Shown in pieces: positions 42,616 to 51,819 of a stretch of 64,000 bases of DNA. The first letter of the stretch is position 1. Every line of letters starts with the position of its first letter. The notes under the pieces are model-generated. The model did no database searches. It was not told the DNA's origin and saw nothing but the letters and a program-made list of their open reading frames with translations. The position numbers and the translations under genes were made by a program. This stretch comes from Actinoplanes italicus (lineage in GTDB: Bacteria > Actinomycetota > Actinomycetes > Mycobacteriales > Micromonosporaceae), in NCBI RefSeq assembly GCF_003001815.1, contig NZ_PVMZ01000010.1:328456-392455 (forward strand). Direction: 5' to 3'.

Positions 42616-43445
42616 GCGGCGTTCCGGACCACGCTGCGCTGCCCGCCGAGCCCGTCGATCTCCACCTCGACCACGTCGCCGTCGGCCAGGTACGGGAACC
42701 GGCCCGAGAGAGCGACTCCCTGCGGGGTGCCCGTGTTGATCAGATCTCCCGGTTCGAGGACGGTGAACTGCGACAGGTGCCAGATCAGGTAGCCGACGTC
42801 GAAGATCATGTCGGCGGTGTTCGAGTCCTGCCGGGGTTCGCCGTTGACCCGGCTGCGCAGGCGCAGATCGTCGGAGTCATCCACCTCGTCCGGGGTGACC
42901 AGCCACGGGCCGAGCGGGTTGAACGTCTCGCAGGACTTGCCCTTGGACCACTGCCCGCCGGACCTCTCGAGCTGGAACTCCCGCTCGGAGACGTCGTTGG
43001 ACACCACGAATCCGGCGATGTGCGCGGCCGCGTCGGCGGGCGAGTCCAGATAGCGCGCAGTCCGCCCGATCACCACACCGAGCTCGACCTCCCAGTCCAC
43101 CCGTGAGGCTCCGCGTGGGATCAGCACGTCGTCGTGCGGTCCGACCACGGTGTTCGGTGCCTTGTAGAACAGGATCGGCGTCGTCGGTGGCTCGGCGCCG
43201 GACTCGGCGGCGTGCGCGGCGTAGTTCTGCCCGATGCACAGCACCACGCCCGGCCGGGCGATCGGGGCGCCGAGCCGCTGACCGGCGATGTCGATCTCGG
43301 GCAGTCCGTCCGCAGACGTCACGCCCCCGGCTGCCAGGAACGCGCCGTCGATGTCGGCGGTCACCGCGGACAGGTCGTAGTACCGCCCGCCGGTCTCGGC
43401 GACCGGCCGTTCCGCGCCGGCCGGTCCGACTCGCAGGTATTTCAC
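42612..43445 (-). CDS. fumarylacetoacetate hydrolase family protein, probable 2,4-diketo-3-deoxy-L-fuconate hydrolase
   Basis: A 277-residue FAH-fold enzyme. IGQNYAAHAAESG, FYKAPNTVVGP, the metal-binding DWEVELGVVIG and NDVSEREFQ followed by GKSCETFNPLGPW are all present, so the active site is intact. In the non-phosphorylating fucose route this enzyme cleaves the diketo acid to pyruvate and L-lactate. Coupled to its neighbours by 4-bp overlaps. Confidence 0.9.
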   Translation of the reverse strand: MKYLRVGPAGAERPVAETGGRYYDLSAVTADIDGAFLAAGGVTSADGLPEIDIAGQRLGAPIARPGVVLCIGQNYAAHAAESGAEPPTTPILFYKAPNTVVGPHDDVLIPRGASRVDWEVELGVVIGRTARYLDSPADAAAHIAGFVVSNDVSEREFQLERSGGQWSKGKSCETFNPLGPWLVTPDEVDDSDDLRLRSRVNGEPRQDSNTADMIFDVGYLIWHLSQFTVLEPGDLINTGTPQGVALSGRFPYLADGDVVEVEIDGLGGQRSVVRNAA

Positions 43446-44269
43446 GTGAGCTCCAAGTGGTAGGTGCTGATGGCGGTGCCGGCGAACACGTCGGCCGGGC
43501 TGCCTCCGAGCAGCCCGATCATCGCGTCCTTGACCTCGGGGTAGCTGGCCGCCACCTCGAGGACCGGCCAGTCCGAGCCGAACATGAGCCGCTCGGTGCC
43601 GAACAGGTCGACCGCGATGTCGACGTACGGCTTCAGGTCGTCAGGTGTCCAGGTCTCCCAGTTCGCCTCGGTGACCAGGCCGGACAGTTTCGCGACCACG
43701 TTGGCCCGGGCGGCGACCGGTGCGATCAGGTCGCGCCAGCGCCCGAGTTCCCCGGCCGCGATCCCCGGCTTGCCGAGGTGATCCAGGACGAACGTGGAAT
43801 GGGGCAGCGCCTCGGCGGCCCGCGCCACCGACGGCAGCTGGGCGGCGCGGACCACCAGTTCGTTGACCAGCCCGGCCGCGGCCACGGTGGCCAGCCCGTC
43901 ACGGACGGGCGCCCGGTCGAGGAAGTCGTCGTCCTCGGCCTGAACCTGGTCGCGGATGCCGACGAGCAGATGCCCGCCCGGACCGGCCCGGTACGCGTCG
44001 ATCGTCACGGCCAGCACCGGATCGAGCAGGCTCGCCCAGCCGACCACACCCGCGATCTCCGGCGTGTCCCGGGCGATCTCCAGGAACAGTCGGGTCTCGG
44101 CGGCCTCGCAGCGTCCCGCCTCCACCAGCACGGTCCGGTCGACACCCGCCGGGCCGATCACCGCGCGCAGGTCGTCGACCGTGTAGTCGCGCCGGATCCG
44201 GTCCAGTGACGGGTCCCGCAACCACGCGTAGCCGGCGGTCCAGAGGTGATGGTGCGCGTCGATGATCAC
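43442..44269 (-). CDS. amidohydrolase family lactonase, probable L-fuconolactonase
   Basis: A 275-residue TIM-barrel amidohydrolase-2 protein. It starts with GTG 44269, whose GTGA overlaps the aldo/keto reductase stop. The metal motif is DAHHHLW at residues 4-10, VLDHLGKP holds the next His, and FGSDWPV the catalytic Asp. This family opens L-fucono- or L-rhamnono-lactones. Its place between the sugar dehydrogenase and FucD supports L-fuconolactone as substrate. Confidence 0.9.
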   Translation of the reverse strand: MIIDAHHHLWTAGYAWLRDPSLDRIRRDYTVDDLRAVIGPAGVDRTVLVEAGRCEAAETRLFLEIARDTPEIAGVVGWASLLDPVLAVTIDAYRAGPGGHLLVGIRDQVQAEDDDFLDRAPVRDGLATVAAAGLVNELVVRAAQLPSVARAAEALPHSTFVLDHLGKPGIAAGELGRWRDLIAPVAARANVVAKLSGLVTEANWETWTPDDLKPYVDIAVDLFGTERLMFGSDWPVLEVAASYPEVKDAMIGLLGGSPADVFAGTAISTYHLELT

Positions 44270-45225
44270 CGGATCAGTCCTTCCGAGCGCAGATCCGGCC
44301 AGAGCGTGCCGGGGATCGGGACCGCGGCCATCCGGACGGCGTCCTCGACCTCGGCCGGGTTCCGCGCGCCGACCAGGACAGACGTCACCGCCGGGTGGGT
44401 CAGCGGGAACTGGATCGCGGCGGCTCGCAGCGGCACACCGTGGCCGCGGCACACCTCCTGGATCGCGAGCGCCCGCTCGATCAGGCGCTCGTCGGCGGGC
44501 GCGTAGTCGAACCGGGCGCCCGGCCGCGGGTCGGCGAGCAGACCGGAGTTGAACACGCCCCCGGCGATCACCGCGACACCACGGTCGGCGCAGAGCGGCA
44601 GCAGCTCGTCGGCGCCGGACTGGTCCAGCAATGTGAACCGGCCGGCCAGCAGCACGGCGTCCAGATCGCCGGTGCGTACCAGGCCGGTGAGCATCGCGGA
44701 CTGGTTCATCCCGGCCGACACGGCACCGATCCGGCCGTGCTCCCGCAGTTCCACCAGCGCGGGCAGCGCCTCCCGGACGGTCTGGTCGAAGTGCTCGTCC
44801 GGGTCGTGCAGGTGCAGGATCTCGGCCCTCTTCAAACCAAGACGATCAAGGCTTTCGGCGTACGACGTACGCACGCCGTCCGCACTGAAGTCGAAGACCG
44901 GTGTCACCCCGGTGGGTTCGGCCCAGATGTCCTGGACGTCCGAGCCGCCCGGCCGCAGCAGACGGCCCACCTTCGTGGACAGTGTGAGCTCGTCGCGTGG
45001 CTTGCCCGCCAGGACCTGCCCGGCCCGGCGTTCGGCCAGCCCGTTGCCGTACAGCGGGGCGGTGTCGAAGAACCTGATGCCCAGTTGCCAGGCGTGTTCC
45101 ACGGTGGCCCGAGCCGTCTCGGCGCCGACCGCGGTGAACAGCCCGCCGAGCGGGGCGAGACCCAGCCCCAGCCGGGTCACGTGCACCTCGGTCCGGCCGA
45201 GCCGGACACGTTCGATCGGGTTCAT
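44266..45225 (-). CDS. aldo/keto reductase, probable L-fucose (D-threo-aldose) 1-dehydrogenase
   Basis: A 319-residue AKR. The tetrad is visible: Asp in FFDTAPLYG, Tyr in the same motif, Lys in LSTKVGRLL and His in ILHLHDPDEHF. Similar enzymes oxidise L-fucose and related aldoses to the lactone, and this is the only aldose dehydrogenase candidate in the operon. A pyridoxal-dehydrogenase-like role is possible by sequence alone. Confidence 0.88.
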   Translation of the reverse strand: MNPIERVRLGRTEVHVTRLGLGLAPLGGLFTAVGAETARATVEHAWQLGIRFFDTAPLYGNGLAERRAGQVLAGKPRDELTLSTKVGRLLRPGGSDVQDIWAEPTGVTPVFDFSADGVRTSYAESLDRLGLKRAEILHLHDPDEHFDQTVREALPALVELREHGRIGAVSAGMNQSAMLTGLVRTGDLDAVLLAGRFTLLDQSGADELLPLCADRGVAVIAGGVFNSGLLADPRPGARFDYAPADERLIERALAIQEVCRGHGVPLRAAAIQFPLTHPAVTSVLVGARNPAEVEDAVRMAAVPIPGTLWPDLRSEGLIR

Positions 45226-46745
45226 GCCGCGCTCACCCGGCCCTCGACATGGGTCTCGGCGTGGACGAGCCGGATGATCTGCTGGCTCATCCGTGGATAG
45301 TCGTGGTCGTTGTCGAGCTCGCCGACGACTCGCAGGTCGCTCATCACCGCGATCCGGTCGGCCAGCACCACCACCTCGGGCAGGTCCGACGAGATCAGCA
45401 GCAGCGCCAGTCCCTGCGCGGCGAGCCCCGCGATCAGCTCGTGGAACGCCGCCTTGGTCCGCACGTCGATGCCGACGGTCGGCTCGTCGACGATGAGGAT
45501 GTCACAGTCGGCCGCCAGCCACTTGGCGAGGCTCACCTTCTGCTGGTTGCCGCCGGACAGCTGCCCGGCGAGCTGCCGCGGCGACGAGACCCGGATGCCG
45601 AGGCGCTCCACGTACGTCTCGGCGAGCGCGCGTTCCCGGCGGTCGGGCACGAGCCCGGCGCGGGCCAGCCGACGCCACACCGTGACCGCGATGTTGCGGG
45701 TCACCGGCTGCTCAAGGAACAGGCCCTCGTCCTTGCGGTCCTCGGTGACGTAGCCGATCCGGTGGCGGCGCAGCGCCTCACCGACGTTACGGATCCGGGC
45801 CGGTTCGCCGTGCACCTCGACCGTGCCCGCGGTGATCCGCTCCAGCCCGAGCACGGCCTTGGCCAGCTCGCTGCGGCCTGCGCCGACCAGCCCGTACAGG
45901 CCGAGGATCTCGCCGGGACGGACCGCCAGCGAGACGTCGCGGTGGCCCAGTGCGGTACTGACGCCGTCGAGGCGCAGGGCGGGTGGCGCCTGCTCGCCGA
46001 CCGTACGCTCGGCCAGCTCGATCGAGGCGAACGCGCGGCCCACCATCAGGTCGACGATCTGGCCCTGGGTGAATCCGGCCAGCGGCTCGGCCTCGGCCAC
46101 GCTGCGCCCGTCGCGCAGGACCGTGACCGTGTCGGCGACGGCGAAGACCTCCTCCAGCTTGTGGCTGACCAGCACCACGGCGTGCCCGGAGTCGCGCAGC
46201 CGGCGCACCACGGTGTAGAGCCGGTCGGCCTCGTCGCCGGTCAGCGACGCGGTCGGCTCGTCGAGCAGCAGCACCTTGTTGTCCAGACTGAGAGCCTTGG
46301 CGATCTCGACGAGCTGGCCCTGCGCCACCGACAGCCGGGCCACCGGGGTGTCCGGGTCCAGGTCCACCTCGAGCAGGTCGAGACAGCGCCGGGCCTCGGC
46401 CCGCATTCGCGCGCGGTCGAGCCATCCGGCCCGGCCGGGCAGGTGGTGGAGCACGATGTTCTCGGCCACCGAGAACGCCGGGATCAGGTTGCGCTCCTGG
46501 TGGACCACGCCGATGCCGGCCCGCTGCGCGTCCAGCGGACCGCCGAGGTGCAGCTCGCCGCCGTCCAGGGTGATCCGGCCGCCGTCCGGGCGGTACACCC
46601 CGGTGAGCAGCTTGACCAGCGTGCTCTTTCCGGCTCCGTTCTCGCCGAGCAGCGCGTGTACGGTGCCCGGTTGCAGGGTCAGCGTGGCGCCGTCCAGGGC
46701 ACGCACTCCGGGGAACGTCTTGACCAGGTTCTCCGCGACGAGCAT
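45222..46745 (-). CDS. sugar ABC transporter ATP-binding protein (tandem ATPase)
   Basis: A 507-residue double ATPase of the RbsA/XylG class. The first half has LLGENGAGKSTLVK and Walker B VLLLDEPTAS; the second half has the degenerate P-loop GLVGAGRSELAKAV, then LSGGNQQKV and ILIVDEPTVG. It energises import of the monosaccharide, presumably L-fucose, with the two adjacent permeases. Confidence 0.94.
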   Translation of the reverse strand: MLVAENLVKTFPGVRALDGATLTLQPGTVHALLGENGAGKSTLVKLLTGVYRPDGGRITLDGGELHLGGPLDAQRAGIGVVHQERNLIPAFSVAENIVLHHLPGRAGWLDRARMRAEARRCLDLLEVDLDPDTPVARLSVAQGQLVEIAKALSLDNKVLLLDEPTASLTGDEADRLYTVVRRLRDSGHAVVLVSHKLEEVFAVADTVTVLRDGRSVAEAEPLAGFTQGQIVDLMVGRAFASIELAERTVGEQAPPALRLDGVSTALGHRDVSLAVRPGEILGLYGLVGAGRSELAKAVLGLERITAGTVEVHGEPARIRNVGEALRRHRIGYVTEDRKDEGLFLEQPVTRNIAVTVWRRLARAGLVPDRRERALAETYVERLGIRVSSPRQLAGQLSGGNQQKVSLAKWLAADCDILIVDEPTVGIDVRTKAAFHELIAGLAAQGLALLLISSDLPEVVVLADRIAVMSDLRVVGELDNDHDYPRMSQQIIRLVHAETHVEGRVSAA

Positions 46746-47731
46746 CAGGTCGACCTCTCCCGGACTCTCTGCCGGATCGTGCCGAGCAGGACCGCGCCGA
46801 GCACCACGGCGCCGATGATGAGATCCACCCAGCGGGGGTTGATACCGAACTGAGCCTGCATCACATCGACCAGCCGCACCAGGAACGCGGCCAGAACGGT
46901 ACCGGCCACGCTCACCATGCCACCGGTCAGCGCGACCCCGCCGATGATCGGCGCGGCGAAGCTGGGCAGCAGCAGGTCGTCGCCGATGGTGGCGTTCACC
47001 GAGCCCGACGCCGACACCGTGATCACCGCGGCCACACCGGCGAGCAGGCCGGACAGGCCGTGCGCGATGATCACCGACCGGTCGTTGGAGATGCCGGAGA
47101 GGCGGGCCGCGAACGGGCTGCCTCCGCTGGCGAGCAGCTGGCGGCCGGTCACGGTACGGCTGAAGAACAGCGCCACCGCGACGGCGACCGCGATCGCGAC
47201 GAGGAACACCGCGGGCAGGCCCAGGATCGAGGCACGTCCGAACGCCCGCAGTCCCTCCGAGTAGCCCTGGTAGGTGTCGGGGCCGTTCACCCCGTACCGC
47301 AGGCCCTGAATGATCGTCATGGTCGCGAGGGTGACGATGAAACCGTTGATCCGGGTCAGCACGACCAGAGCGCCGTTGATCAGACCGGCCACCAGCCCGA
47401 GCAGCAGCGCCGCCGGCACCGCGACCGGCGCCGGGAACCCGGCCTCGATCATCAGCCAGGCGGCGGCCATCGCGCAGAATCCGGTGAGCGCGCCGACCGA
47501 CAGGTTCATCTGACCGACCGCCAGCACCACCATCTGGGAGAGTCCGATGACGATCGGCACGGCGAGGAACCGGAAGAACGCCTCCAGAGTCCCGGCCGAG
47601 AGCAGGTTACCGCCGGTGGCGAAGGCGAGCGCGAGGAAACCGGTGGCCACGATGACGCCGAGGGTGAACTCGGGCGTGCGCCACAGGTGACGGCCCCGTC
47701 GGGTGACCCGGTCGGTGGCGGACAGCGTCAT
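46745..47731 (-). CDS. sugar ABC transporter permease
   Basis: A 328-residue membrane protein of the RbsC/BPD_transp_2 family, with about nine or ten hydrophobic segments and the GQMNLSVGALTGF and AAPIIGGVALTGG motifs. Start 47731 gives an ATGA overlap with the second permease. Its stop overlaps the ATPase start by one base (TGATG). Confidence 0.92.
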   Translation of the reverse strand: MTLSATDRVTRRGRHLWRTPEFTLGVIVATGFLALAFATGGNLLSAGTLEAFFRFLAVPIVIGLSQMVVLAVGQMNLSVGALTGFCAMAAAWLMIEAGFPAPVAVPAALLLGLVAGLINGALVVLTRINGFIVTLATMTIIQGLRYGVNGPDTYQGYSEGLRAFGRASILGLPAVFLVAIAVAVAVALFFSRTVTGRQLLASGGSPFAARLSGISNDRSVIIAHGLSGLLAGVAAVITVSASGSVNATIGDDLLLPSFAAPIIGGVALTGGMVSVAGTVLAAFLVRLVDVMQAQFGINPRWVDLIIGAVVLGAVLLGTIRQRVRERST

Positions 47732-48786
47732 GGCGCGGCCTCCCGTCGCCCGGCGAGCACGTGCCGTGCCCGGTCCAGCGAGAGGGCCGCCAGCAGCACC
47801 AGCCCGATGTAGAGCTGCAGCCGGTCCAGCTGGAACTGCAGCAGGTTGAGCCCCTTGTAGATGACCTGGGTGAGCGTCGCGCCGAGGACCGTGCCGAGCA
47901 CACTGACGGCACCGCCGGCCAGCAGCGTTCCGCCGAGCACCGGCGCCAGGAACGACGGCAGCAGGAACCCGTCGCCGATGCCGGCCGAGAACGCCCCGTT
48001 GTTGGCCGCCAGCAGGAAACCGGCCAGGGCGGCGAGCAATCCGCTGAGCGCGTGGGCCTGCACCACCCGGCCGCGGGTCGGGATTCCGGACAGCTCGGCG
48101 GCCCGCGGGCTGGAACCGGTCATCAGGATCTCCCGGCCCACCCGTGACCAGCGGAACAGCAGCCCGGTGAGCAGCGCCGCAGCCAGCGCGAACGGCGCCA
48201 CCAGCGGGATGCGCGGCCCGCAGATCTCGCCCGCGCAGTAGTCGGCGAACGTGTCGAAGCGCAGCGCCTCCATCCCGGCCGGCATGGTCGGGAAGGCCAC
48301 CCCGTCGACGACACCCGTGTAGAGGATCGTGATCAGGCCGACCAGCGCGAAGTCCATGGCCAGGGTGACCACGAACGAGTTCACCCCGGTCCGCGAGATG
48401 ATCAGACCGGCCAGGGCGCCCAGCCCCGCGCCCACGACCAGCCCGGTGAACAGGCTGACCAGCAGTCCGGCGCCGAGCGTGTGGTGGACCAGGCCCATCG
48501 CGAACGCGCTGGTCGCCGCCATCCGGCCGACCGCCATGTTCATGTGGCCCAGTGACAGCACGCTCATCTGTGCCAGGCCGATCACCAGGTACACGCTGAT
48601 GTCGGACTGCAGCGGGGTCAGGGTCAGCCGGGTGTCCAGGAAGGCCGGGCGGATGGTGCTGAACAGTGCCACGAGCAGGACCAGCAGCACCACGAGGCCG
48701 ACCCGGGGGTTGGCCCACAGGGGCATCCGCCGGGGTCTGCGTGGTGGCTCGGCCGGCGGTGCCGGTGTCTCGACTTGGGCGGTCAA
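47728..48786 (-). CDS. sugar ABC transporter permease
   Basis: A 352-residue BPD_transp_2 permease with about ten hydrophobic segments. GHMNMAVGRMA and APVLGGTLLAGGAVS correspond to the conserved positions of the family. It forms a heterodimer with the other permease, as is usual in actinobacterial fucose/rhamnose importers. Coupled to both neighbours by 4-bp overlaps. Confidence 0.92.
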   Translation of the reverse strand: MTAQVETPAPPAEPPRRPRRMPLWANPRVGLVVLLVLLVALFSTIRPAFLDTRLTLTPLQSDISVYLVIGLAQMSVLSLGHMNMAVGRMAATSAFAMGLVHHTLGAGLLVSLFTGLVVGAGLGALAGLIISRTGVNSFVVTLAMDFALVGLITILYTGVVDGVAFPTMPAGMEALRFDTFADYCAGEICGPRIPLVAPFALAAALLTGLLFRWSRVGREILMTGSSPRAAELSGIPTRGRVVQAHALSGLLAALAGFLLAANNGAFSAGIGDGFLLPSFLAPVLGGTLLAGGAVSVLGTVLGATLTQVIYKGLNLLQFQLDRLQLYIGLVLLAALSLDRARHVLAGRREAAP

Positions 48787-49868
48787 CTCGTTCTCCGGTC
48801 GTCGATCGCGTCACGATTCCAGGCGATGCCCAGCCCCGGTGCGGACGGGGCGAGGGCGGTCCCATCGGCGATCTCGATCTCGCCGCCGGTGATCGCGCGC
48901 AGTTGCGGGATGTGCTCGAGGTACCGGCTGTTCGGTACCGCGCAGCAGAGACTCACGTGCAGTTCCATCAGGAAGTGCGGGCAGACGATCACGTTCGCGG
49001 TCTCGGCCAGGTGCGCGACCTTGAGCCACGGCGTGATGCCGCCGATCCGGGCCACGTCGACCTGGACCACCCCGGCCGCGCCGCGACGCAGGTACTCGGC
49101 GAACTGGCCGGGGGAGTACATCGACTCGCCGACCGCGATCGGGATCGCGGTGGCGGCCGTGAGCGCCTGATGCCCGGCCACGTCCTCGGCCGGAAGCGGT
49201 TCCTCGAACCAGAACGGGTCGTACGGCTCCAGCAGCCGCGCCCGGCGGATCGCGTCGGCGGCGGTCAGCGACTGGTTGGCGTCGAGCATGACGTCGAAGC
49301 CGGCGCCCACCGCGGCCCGGACCGCGCCGAGGCGTTCCGCGTCCGCGGCGGGACTGCGGCCCACCTTGATCTTGATGCCGGGCCAGCCGGCCTTCCGGCT
49401 CTCCAGTGCGCCGGCGACCAGCTCGTCGGTGCTCAGGTGCAGCCAGCCGCCCTCGGTGTCGTACAGCGGGATCCGATCCTTCGCGCCGCCGGCCAGCACC
49501 CAGAGGGGCAGCCCGGCGGCGCGGCAGCGCCAGTCCCAGAGGGCGGTGTCGATCGCGGCCAGCGCCAGGGAGGTGATGGCGCCGACCGTGGTCGCCTTGG
49601 TGCTCAGGAACAGGTCACGCCAGACCGCCTCGATACGCCGCGGATCGCAGCCTGGCAGCCGGGGGAGCAGGTTGTCGCGCAGCAGCGCGAGCACCGCTGT
49701 TCCGCCGGTGCCGATGGTGTAGCTGTACCCGGTGCCCGTGCCGCCGTCGTCGGTGCGGATCTCGACGAACACCGTCTCCTGCTTGACGAAGGTCTGAAGG
49801 GCATCGGTACGCACCGTCTCGACCTCGAGATCGATCAGGTACGCCTCGGCGTGGGTGACGACAGGCAC
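48783..49868 (-). CDS. second enolase-superfamily enzyme (mandelate racemase type)
   Basis: A 361-residue enzyme. The KxK pair is Lys166/Lys168 (GIKIKVG), metal ligands Asp196 (DANQSL), Glu222 (FEEPLP) and Glu248 (VGESMYSPG), and the dyad His is His298 (CPHFLMELH). The residues needed for a sugar-acid dehydratase or epimerase are intact, but it is clearly not a second FucD: shorter, and with different capping residues. It lies between the binding protein and the permeases. The substrate may be another sugar acid, such as L-galactonate or D-arabinonate. Confidence 0.87.
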   Translation of the reverse strand: MPVVTHAEAYLIDLEVETVRTDALQTFVKQETVFVEIRTDDGGTGTGYSYTIGTGGTAVLALLRDNLLPRLPGCDPRRIEAVWRDLFLSTKATTVGAITSLALAAIDTALWDWRCRAAGLPLWVLAGGAKDRIPLYDTEGGWLHLSTDELVAGALESRKAGWPGIKIKVGRSPAADAERLGAVRAAVGAGFDVMLDANQSLTAADAIRRARLLEPYDPFWFEEPLPAEDVAGHQALTAATAIPIAVGESMYSPGQFAEYLRRGAAGVVQVDVARIGGITPWLKVAHLAETANVIVCPHFLMELHVSLCCAVPNSRYLEHIPQLRAITGGEIEIADGTALAPSAPGLGIAWNRDAIDDRRTS

Positions 49869-49877
49869 GGACGCCCC

Positions 49878-50930
49878 CTACCTGCAGGTGAGGTACTGGC
49901 TGTCGAAGGCCTGGCGCAGTTCGGCGGTCTTGGCCTTCCGGTCGGTCTCGTAGCTGTCCACGTTCGCCTTGGTGACCACGAACGAGCCGGAGTCGACGAT
50001 CACGCCGGCGTCGGCCATGGTGCAACCTCCGGCGAGCTTCATCAGGCCGTACGAACCGACCGTCGCCTGACCCACCGGGTTCTGCAGGACGGTGCCGGCC
50101 ACGGAGCCGTCCTTGATGCCGTCGAGGATCGTCTTGTCGTCGTCGATCGCGATCACCTTGATCGGCAGTTTCGCCTGCTTGACGCCCTCGGCCGAGGCAA
50201 CCGCGGGGTTGTAGGCGGTGTTGACGATCGCGGTGATCTCGGAGCCCTTGGCCGCCAGGAGGTCGGCCACGGCCTTCTGAGCGGTCTGCAGGTCGGTGTC
50301 GATGTCGGTGACCACCTGGATGATCTTGACCTGGCCGCCGGTCTCGCCGACCGCCTTCTCCACTCCGGCGATCCGCCGCTGGGTGTTGGAGTCGACCTTG
50401 TTGCCGGTCAGGTGGGCCAGGTTGCCCTTGCCGCCGATCGTCTCGATCGCCGCCTTGGTGGCCTTGTACGCGGCCTCCTCGACGTCGGTGGAGAGACAGA
50501 AGTCGGCCTTGTTGACGTCACCGGCCGGGCAGGACGCCAGCGAGGCGACCGGGAAGCCCTGGCGTTTGAGGTCCTCGAAGGTGGAGTTGATGTTCTCCGG
50601 GGCCACGCCGAAGATCCCGAAAGCGTTGTATCCCTGTGCGGCCAGCGACTTGACCACGTCGTTCTGTTTGGTCTGGTCCCAGCCGGAGGTCTCGTTGAAG
50701 GTGGCGTCGCCGAGCTTGAACTCGGTCTTGACGTCGGCGGCGGCCGTCTTCCACGGCTGGAAGTAAGGGTGTGCGCCGCCCGGGATGAGGGCGACCTTCA
50801 CCTGATCGGGGCCCTTGCCGGTGGAGGCGGTGGCCGCTTCGTTGTCCGATTTCCTGGTGCACCCGGCCGTGGCGACCAGGCTGATCAGCGCTGCCCCGAT
50901 GCCGAGGCGGAGGAACGGGGACCGCTTCAT
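49878..50930 (-). CDS. sugar ABC transporter substrate-binding lipoprotein
   Basis: A 350-residue periplasmic-binding-protein-like I lipoprotein. The lipobox is ATAGC with Cys at residue 24. The mature protein has the RbsB/LacI-like two-lobed pattern (KVALIPGGAHPYFQPW, AIVNTAYNPAVASAEG, KVIAIDDDKTILDGI). A GGGAG ribosome site precedes the ATG. It is the first gene of the fucose operon and is divergent from the GntR gene. Confidence 0.93.
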   Translation of the reverse strand: MKRSPFLRLGIGAALISLVATAGCTRKSDNEAATASTGKGPDQVKVALIPGGAHPYFQPWKTAAADVKTEFKLGDATFNETSGWDQTKQNDVVKSLAAQGYNAFGIFGVAPENINSTFEDLKRQGFPVASLASCPAGDVNKADFCLSTDVEEAAYKATKAAIETIGGKGNLAHLTGNKVDSNTQRRIAGVEKAVGETGGQVKIIQVVTDIDTDLQTAQKAVADLLAAKGSEITAIVNTAYNPAVASAEGVKQAKLPIKVIAIDDDKTILDGIKDGSVAGTVLQNPVGQATVGSYGLMKLAGGCTMADAGVIVDSGSFVVTKANVDSYETDRKAKTAELRQAFDSQYLTCR

Positions 50931-50952
50931 GCGGACTCCCTTTCCAGTTCGT

Positions 50953-50968
50953 AGATCCTATAGGATCT
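50953..50968. promoter_or_regulatory. perfect 16-bp palindrome, operator of the fucose operon
   Basis: AGATCCTATAGGATCT, 22 bp upstream of the binding-protein ATG and 79 bp upstream of the GntR ATG. Its perfect symmetry and position between divergent genes make it the likely GntR dimer site. Confidence 0.75.
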
Positions 50969-51046
50969 TTCCTGGATGTGTACTCGCTCACACTGAAGCC
51001 CGTCAAGATGCAATGTGGAAACCCGAGCGAAACAAGGATGGTGAAC

Positions 51047-51715
51047 ATGGCCAGGCCGCTGTCTCTGGTTCGCCTGCACCGGCCGACTCTCGGCGACGAC
51101 GTCTACGAGACCCTGCGGTCGGCGGTGCTGGAGCACATCCTCGCGCCCGGCGACCGGGTCAACATCGACGCGCTCGCCCGTGAGCTCGACGTCTCACCCA
51201 CTCCGGTGCGTGAGGCGCTCGCCCGTCTGGAGTCCGAGGGCCTGCTGCGCAAACGGCCGCGCGCCGGCTACACGGTCAGTCCACTGCTCACCGTCGCCGA
51301 GTTCAACGACATGTTCGACATGCGCCTGCTGCTGGAGTGCGCGGCCGCCCGCTGGGCCGCCGAACGCGCCACCGACGAGCAGTGCGAGGAGCTGACGGCC
51401 GAGGCGGCCCGCACCGTCGAGGGCGGCGACGACCGCACCTGGCACGCCGCGTTCACGGCGCTCGACGCCCGTCTGCACGACCTGGTGGCAGAGCTGTCGG
51501 CCAGTCCGCTGCTGCGGGAGTCGATCAACCGGTTGCATTCCCACCTGCATCTTCACCGGCGCTATTTCCCGTACGACCAGACCGCCATCACCAACGACGA
51601 GCACCGGGTCCTGGCCGCCGCCATCCGTGACCGCGACCCCGGCCGGGCCGAGGCCGCCATGCGCCTGCACCTGATCCGCGCCCGCGAGCGCCACCTCGTC
51701 GCGTTCGAGGAGTGA
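51047..51715 (+). CDS. GntR family regulator, FCD class, of the fucose operon
   Basis: A 222-residue regulator. Start 51047 follows AAGGA at about 9 nt; upstream in-frame ATGs are too close to any ribosome site or inside the promoter. The winged helix is residues about 10-75 (LARELDVSPTPVREALARL). The FCD domain is about 85-215, with the metal-binding Asp/His set in LDARLHDLV, LHRRYF and NDEHRVL. It probably represses the divergent ten-gene operon until a fucose-derived acid binds. Confidence 0.9.
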   Translation: MARPLSLVRLHRPTLGDDVYETLRSAVLEHILAPGDRVNIDALARELDVSPTPVREALARLESEGLLRKRPRAGYTVSPLLTVAEFNDMFDMRLLLECAAARWAAERATDEQCEELTAEAARTVEGGDDRTWHAAFTALDARLHDLVAELSASPLLRESINRLHSHLHLHRRYFPYDQTAITNDEHRVLAAAIRDRDPGRAEAAMRLHLIRARERHLVAFEE

Positions 51716-51819
51716 GCATGCGGCTGGCGCTCCCGCCCAGGGCCGCCGCGCCATCTCCCGGTCCCCGACGTCCACGTCGTGGTCCCGGAAGGCCGGCGGC
51801 CCATTGATCGCCGGATGCC

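Noticed and set aside
46745..48865. 706-residue fused permease
   Set aside because: The first half is a frame shadow of the second permease; the true start at 47731 overlaps that gene by 4 bp.
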